From Mariniblastus sp964414815 (lineage in GTDB: Bacteria > Planctomycetota > Planctomycetia > Pirellulales > Pirellulaceae): a DNA stretch of 64,000 nt. The notes beneath the pieces are model-generated. The model saw only the letters and a list, made by a program, of their open reading frames with translations. It ran no database searches and was not told the DNA's origin. A program made the translations under genes and the position numbers. The DNA lies in the NCBI GenBank assembly GCA_964414815.1, contig CAYPXY010000002.1:124001-188000 (forward strand), read 5' to 3'. Below are positions 59,681-64,000 of this stretch, one piece after another (position 1 is the first letter of the stretch; each line of letters begins with the position of its first letter).

Positions 59681-61318
59681 TTGGATCAATTTAGCGCGAT
59701 TGCTTTCTCTTTACTATTTGCATTGATAGGCTCCCCTTTGCCCGAAGCACCGGTATCCGAGCTTTCTAACTTCCAATTCTCAGGACCCGTTTACGGTTTG
59801 CTTCGGCATTCCAAGCCAGATCTTTCGCTCCGTGAAATTGATGAAAGAATCTCTTATCATTTGAAGAGTAAAGGACCTATTAGTGCGATCACTTCATGTG
59901 CGAGTGACCTTGGTGTTTCACTATTTTTCTATTCGTTGAGTTTTGAAGAAATGGCATCAACGCCAAGTCCATTTTTGGCGAGCATCAAGCGCACGGAAGC
60001 GGGCAAAGAAGCATTTGAACTGGTGCTTGTGCAGTCTCAACGTGACGATGCATTCCTGGTCTATCAATTTCGGGGACAACAGGGGTGGACGTCGTTCGAT
60101 AAGAATACGTTTAAGAGGATTTTTGGTGGCTCGCTTTTAACTGATCAACAGAAACAGGCGGACCCCGGGATGTCGTTAACTCGAAAAATTCAAATTTTCC
60201 TGATCGGTTTTGTTATCATGTTGGTCATATTTAAATTTAATAAGCGATCCAGCAAGAGCCAGGCAATTGTATTGGGGCTAATCATTTCGTGTTGTCTTAC
60301 AGTTTCTGGCTGTGAATCGAAAAACCGATCAATTTCATCTTCCGCAGCAAGTACGGTTTCTTTGGTGACTCCCAGTATCCAACTGGGGGTTAGGTCGCAG
60401 TTGGCTTCGATTCCAGTCGTTTTCCGTTTCAAAACGGGGGAATCAGAATTTACGATTGAAGAAGTCGTGACTGATTGTGGGTGCTTGGAAGCCCCCCAAG
60501 ACGTCAAAGGCAAAAAATTCTCGGCCAATTCTGAATTCGAGCTAAACTTCACTTTGCGAACCGGAAAGCAAGTAGGCGATCAAATTCATTGGGCGAGAAT
60601 ATCAGGACTTTCAGGAGACAAAACGAAGGTCCTCGAATCAGAAGTCAAGTACATTGTGAAAGTCAAGCCCGAAGTCAGTCCGGAGCATGTTGTTCTGCGT
60701 CGAGTCGAAGGAGAGGACGTTTTTGCGGCAGATGCTCTTATAGTTATGTCTCAATTGCGCAATGCACCCGATGCTAAGCTGCAAGTGGACAATCCAGATT
60801 ACTTGCCATTTAAGATTTTTCTAAAAAGGTCAGAGCAGACTTTTTCAGCGGGGGCAGCTGCTACGCGAGATGATAGATTTCATATAAAGGTTGAGGCTAA
60901 CGCGGCAGAAATTAACCAGCCCGAACGTTCGCGAGAAATCGAGATCTACATAGAGGGTCATGACGAACCAGCAATCGTTCGAGTTGATTTTGAAACTGTC
61001 CAACCGATCGGTTGCGATAACGAGAATGTCTTCCTGGGGTTTGTTGAAAAGAGTTCCGAAATTAAGTCCGCGATTCGGTTGAACAACCGAACCGATTCGA
61101 CATTGGATGTCGTGCTTGAATCAGACTTCAACTTTCATGTTGAGCCAGGCGAGCAAATCAAACTTGCTCCAGGTCAAAACAAAATCCCGTTGAGTTGGTC
61201 CTCTGGGTCCACAACCGGGAGAAATGAATTCATTCTTTTTGCCTTTCCAAAATCAATGCCATCCAGCGTCACCCGCATCAAATTGTCGTGGATTGTAAAC
61301 GCGGAAGAAGAAAAATGA
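59681..61318 (+). CDS. degenerate C39-like domain fused to a DUF1573-like domain
   Basis: TTG 59681 is chosen because GAGGAG stands at 59668-59673; no better start fits. The 545 residues comprise a hydrophobic leader (5-20) and a C39-peptidase-like region (about 28-155): FSGPVYGLLRHSKPDLSLREIDERI, LGVSLFFYSLSFEEM, FELVLVQSQRDDAFLVYQF, WTSFDKNTFKRIFGGSLL. Two membrane helices (about 170-186 and 194-210) end at a lipobox-like VSGC (Cys211). A DUF1573-like beta domain follows (VVFRFKTGESEFTIEEVVTDCGC, 247-268). The catalytic Cys of CGP is Ser34 here, and the His and Asp positions are also lost, so the domain should not cleave. Confidence 0.7.
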   Translation: MDQFSAIAFSLLFALIGSPLPEAPVSELSNFQFSGPVYGLLRHSKPDLSLREIDERISYHLKSKGPISAITSCASDLGVSLFFYSLSFEEMASTPSPFLASIKRTEAGKEAFELVLVQSQRDDAFLVYQFRGQQGWTSFDKNTFKRIFGGSLLTDQQKQADPGMSLTRKIQIFLIGFVIMLVIFKFNKRSSKSQAIVLGLIISCCLTVSGCESKNRSISSSAASTVSLVTPSIQLGVRSQLASIPVVFRFKTGESEFTIEEVVTDCGCLEAPQDVKGKKFSANSEFELNFTLRTGKQVGDQIHWARISGLSGDKTKVLESEVKYIVKVKPEVSPEHVVLRRVEGEDVFAADALIVMSQLRNAPDAKLQVDNPDYLPFKIFLKRSEQTFSAGAAATRDDRFHIKVEANAAEINQPERSREIEIYIEGHDEPAIVRVDFETVQPIGCDNENVFLGFVEKSSEIKSAIRLNNRTDSTLDVVLESDFNFHVEPGEQIKLAPGQNKIPLSWSSGSTTGRNEFILFAFPKSMPSSVTRIKLSWIVNAEEEK

Positions 61319-63144
61319 ACCCTCGAATCTCCTTTTTCTGGATTTTGTTTGTTGGGTATTCCGTGCCTTGTTGCTTAGCCCAGACCTCCATTGGAGATCG
61401 ATACCCGTACAGGACCTTTTGCGTGGTTTCAATTGCAGACACGCCAGGATTTCTTCAAGCTGCATGTCGGTCGGAAGCAGTAAAATCGTTGCTTCAATCT
61501 CCGCTCCCGAGATTGGTGACGCACCTTGCTGACAAAGCAGAAAATAGTCCTGAATTCCATGGCGTAGTTAAACTCGACGACTCCGAGTCGGCATTGCTTC
61601 ATCGGATTTCGGAATTATTCGATGGCAACTTCGAGCTTGCGCTCGTCGAGCATGAAGGCTCATTTGCGATGGTAGCGAAAACGGGAGTCAACCCAACAGA
61701 CCCGTTGATTGAAGTGGTTCGCGAACTGATTGCCAACGAGGATGTTCTTAAGTACTTCGACTTGAAGAAGGCAAGTTTGACTTCTGGGCAAGAGTACGTG
61801 ATCCATCAACCGTCAGGAATTTGTTTTCAATTTCTCGATGACCAACTCTCTCTCTACACCGAACCGTCGTTGATACCTGAGGTTGCGAAATGGATGCGCG
61901 GGGAGCTGGAAAAAAGTCTTTCCGACTCGCGAAAGTTTCTGTTGGTATCCAGACGTTGCAAGTTTTCGGAACTTGGTGCCCGCGACGCATTTGCCTATAT
62001 TGATGTCAGTGCGATTCTTGACCATTTACTGAAGCAGTCGTCCACCCCGAGAGAATCCGAACTTCTCGCGAATGAAGTGTCATTTAAAGATCTATTGGCC
62101 ATCGGCGCGGTTTTCGAATGGAATCCTGATGAGCTTGTGGACTTTGAGTCACGAATTCATGTCGCACAGGCGATTCCCCGGAAGGGAATTAATAACATCT
62201 TGAGGCTTCAGAGCGTGGAACAACCGGCAATAGACGATGTTCCAGCAAGTGTCGATGTTTACCTTTCAGCCAACATTGACCTGGAAGCGGTTATGAAAGG
62301 CGTCAAATCGCTCGATACTTTCCTGGAAAGCAACCACCAACGCAAAGGGTTAGCAAGCAAGGCCCTCTTGAACACGCTCCCGTTATTGGGAGCGTTTTGC
62401 TATACGATCGACCCAAGCGATGTAAAGAATTGCCAAGGACTGATTGAACACTTTGGTAGATTTCAAGACACGACCGGAGGAAGAGCATTCTCTGGAGTCA
62501 CGCGAATGAGAGTGGGCAACACGGATGCAAGCGAACTAATGGCGGCTGTAATCAAGGACGAACTGGCAGCCGGTTCTCTGGTCAGGACCAGGTTGTTCGG
62601 TCTGGAATGTGCTACATGGTCGAAAGCCATGGAAGACTATCATCTCCAACAGCGTGCTCGATTTAAGGATCTCTATCCGAATCTGGAATTGCCCAGACTT
62701 GGACGGCAAATCTTTTTCGCTGCGGATGGCCAAGTGGGTTTGGTTGGCGACGAAAATCTGTTTGAGCAAGTGGTCCTAAGGAACTCCGATGAGTTCCTTA
62801 TCGACCATCTGGAATTTCAAAGATGCTGGACTCACGCAGCGAAAAAAGAGCATCCCGGGGCCTTTATTTATATGTCGCCAGGGACTCTATTTCGACCGAT
62901 TGTGTATTTGAACAGGTATATGATCAATTCGGCCTTTCACGAAAATCGTCTGATGCTCAACAAACAAGAGAGACAAGACGAGAACTCCTGGCAGAACACC
63001 TATCACCGACGGGCCATTCAATCGGCGCGTTCCTGGAATTATTCCTCTCTCAAAACGTCACTTGGCCCCAGCGCAGTTTTGGTATTCGAATCGCCTAATG
63101 GCCTGGACATACGGCTGATACAATTTTTGAAGTCAAAAGATTGA
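61315..63144 (+). CDS. secreted DUF3352-like protein
   Basis: The gene encodes 609 residues; ATG 61315 overlaps the upstream stop (ATGA). The signal peptide is ISFFWILFVGYSVPCCLA. The body is a large alpha/beta periplasmic protein resembling planctomycete DUF3352-type proteins (RTFCVVSIADTPGFLQAACRSEAVKSLL, FDGNFELALVEHEGSFAMVAKTG, LYTEPSLIPEVAKWM, VYLSANIDLEAVMKGVKSLDTF, LFGLECATWSKAMED). No catalytic residues are assigned. Coupled translation with both neighbours points to a joint complex or pathway. Confidence 0.7.
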   Translation: MNPRISFFWILFVGYSVPCCLAQTSIGDRYPYRTFCVVSIADTPGFLQAACRSEAVKSLLQSPLPRLVTHLADKAENSPEFHGVVKLDDSESALLHRISELFDGNFELALVEHEGSFAMVAKTGVNPTDPLIEVVRELIANEDVLKYFDLKKASLTSGQEYVIHQPSGICFQFLDDQLSLYTEPSLIPEVAKWMRGELEKSLSDSRKFLLVSRRCKFSELGARDAFAYIDVSAILDHLLKQSSTPRESELLANEVSFKDLLAIGAVFEWNPDELVDFESRIHVAQAIPRKGINNILRLQSVEQPAIDDVPASVDVYLSANIDLEAVMKGVKSLDTFLESNHQRKGLASKALLNTLPLLGAFCYTIDPSDVKNCQGLIEHFGRFQDTTGGRAFSGVTRMRVGNTDASELMAAVIKDELAAGSLVRTRLFGLECATWSKAMEDYHLQQRARFKDLYPNLELPRLGRQIFFAADGQVGLVGDENLFEQVVLRNSDEFLIDHLEFQRCWTHAAKKEHPGAFIYMSPGTLFRPIVYLNRYMINSAFHENRLMLNKQERQDENSWQNTYHRRAIQSARSWNYSSLKTSLGPSAVLVFESPNGLDIRLIQFLKSKD

Positions 63145-63989
63145 AAATCGGTGTAATCCCAAAGCGAAATGAATTATTTGCATTTGCCTGCCTCCAGGCA
63201 TGCTGCCTCATTCTGTTATTCGCAATTGTAGTTAAATCACAGTGGTTGATCCTGGGAGTTTTGTCAGACTCCTTTTTTCCCAATTGGCTTTTGATCGGAT
63301 TTGACTTGACCATCTTGCTCTCCTCAATTGTCATCGCGAAACGAAACGTCGGTTTCGCGATCTGTTTCCTTGCGATCGTCTTTTCAGGGTTTTCATTTTT
63401 TCATTTCTACAATCTTGGAAAACCGTGCGGCTGTTTTGGCGCAACATACTCCACATGGATTTCTGTAATGTTAAATATCTCGATTGCGATGGGACTGGCG
63501 ATCGTATGGTTCGTAGAAAAATTATCGTACGCCTTGTTAGGAATGTTTTTGTGCATTGCATCGGTTGGCATGAGTCTTTACTTGGTTTCCCCTCGGACTA
63601 ACTTGTCGATCGTCAATTTTTGTGACTTTGTTTCTGAACAACAGCCATTCACACTGATCAATACCAACTCACCCGATTTTTCAAAAGGGAATTGGGAGGT
63701 TTTCGTGCTCGAACGTGACTGCGAAAAATGCTGTAGCCTTGCAGCAGATCTACTTGGCGATTCCCTGTTTCTGGCCGACTTGGTTCTTAACGCAAAAGCC
63801 TTTGCTGTCTACCAAGGAGAAAGCGCTGATTTTTGGGAAGTGGCCAATGTTCGCCATTCTGATCTAGTTAGGGTGATTCCCGTCCAGTTGACGATTCAAA
63901 ACGGCAAAATCATTCGTTGTAAAAAGGGTCGAGAACTCTTTCGACGCGAACTCCCAATTTCCAACTTGAAGAAATCTACCGGATTTTGA
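63141..63989 (+). CDS. MauE/DoxX-like membrane protein with CGCFG and thioredoxin-like CxxC tail
   Basis: The gene encodes 282 residues from TTG 63141, overlapping the upstream stop as TTGA. Residues 12-150 form four to five membrane helices of the MauE/DoxX type, with the hallmark GKPCGCFGATYSTWISVMLN (Cys96, Cys98). Residues about 155-282 look like a degenerate thioredoxin-like domain carrying LERDCEKCCSLA (Cys194, Cys197, Cys198). MauE proteins help form disulfides in methylamine dehydrogenase. Here the likely client, by inference, is the 12-cysteine protein at the head of the cluster. The gene ends 11 bases before the window edge, so the cluster may continue. Confidence 0.8.
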   Translation: MKIGVIPKRNELFAFACLQACCLILLFAIVVKSQWLILGVLSDSFFPNWLLIGFDLTILLSSIVIAKRNVGFAICFLAIVFSGFSFFHFYNLGKPCGCFGATYSTWISVMLNISIAMGLAIVWFVEKLSYALLGMFLCIASVGMSLYLVSPRTNLSIVNFCDFVSEQQPFTLINTNSPDFSKGNWEVFVLERDCEKCCSLAADLLGDSLFLADLVLNAKAFAVYQGESADFWEVANVRHSDLVRVIPVQLTIQNGKIIRCKKGRELFRRELPISNLKKSTGF

Positions 63990-64000
63990 GACTAGAAGCC

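Overview
The window comes from a planctomycete (Planctomycetota, most likely class Planctomycetia, Pirellulales-like). This rests on DUF1501 plus DUF1549/DUF1553 cytochrome-like pairs, PVC-type CxxCH multidomain proteins, two DUF1559 pseudopilin-like proteins, PEP-CTERM proteins, a DUF1080 protein, a fused AroD-AroE, and intergenic hairpin families of a type common in that phylum. No tRNA, rRNA, CRISPR array, prophage or intact insertion sequence was found.

Layout. 1-7752: the distal part of a complex I operon (nuoI partial, J, K, L, M, N), split between nuoK and nuoL by a kinase-like gene and a tiny divergent gene. 7914-14566: a secreted subtilisin-like PEP-CTERM protease, a secreted deiminase with a GIN-domain lipoprotein, a Tat-exported beta-propeller and two small membrane proteins. 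14942-25032: catabolic and surface genes (DUF1501, DUF1549/1553, a Gfo/Idh/MocA oxidoreductase, a 1551-residue FG-GAP/dehydrogenase/HEAT/cytochrome c fusion). 25230-26504: a scrap-yard of small toxin-antitoxin-like genes and decayed fragments. 26678-33093: an FG-GAP protein, two PEP-CTERM proteins and a DUF1559 protein. 33497-49945: housekeeping and regulation (holA, a PQQ-type dehydrogenase, prepilin peptidase, aroK, aroDE, a phosphoesterase, mutL, an NtrC-like regulator with a GAFTDA loop, GNAT, an XRE-PBP regulator, DUF1559 plus lipoprotein).

50310-55055 is the highlight: a compact bacterial ubiquitin-like conjugation cassette. It encodes a ubiquitin-like modifier ending in Gly, an E2 with HPN and a catalytic Cys, a ThiF/E1-like enzyme, a membrane-anchored JAMM-type deubiquitinase-like protein, and a membrane-anchored protein with a C-terminal RING-like zinc domain. 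All genes are co-directional, and one repeat occurs both in front of the modifier gene and between the E1 and JAMM genes. 55052-57356 holds DUF1080, rpsR and a thioesterase.

57680-63989 is a second possibly undescribed system. A secreted 12-cysteine protein is followed by a strong hairpin terminator. After it come four tightly packed genes: a membrane-anchored secreted protein; a fusion of a catalytically degenerate C39-like domain with a DUF1573-like domain; a secreted DUF3352-like protein; and a MauE/DoxX-like membrane protein carrying CGCFG and a C-terminal CxxC thioredoxin-like segment. I infer a thiol or disulfide maturation role for the Cys-rich product.

At least five intergenic inverted-repeat families are scattered between the genes. 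One hairpin supplies the last codons of aroK.
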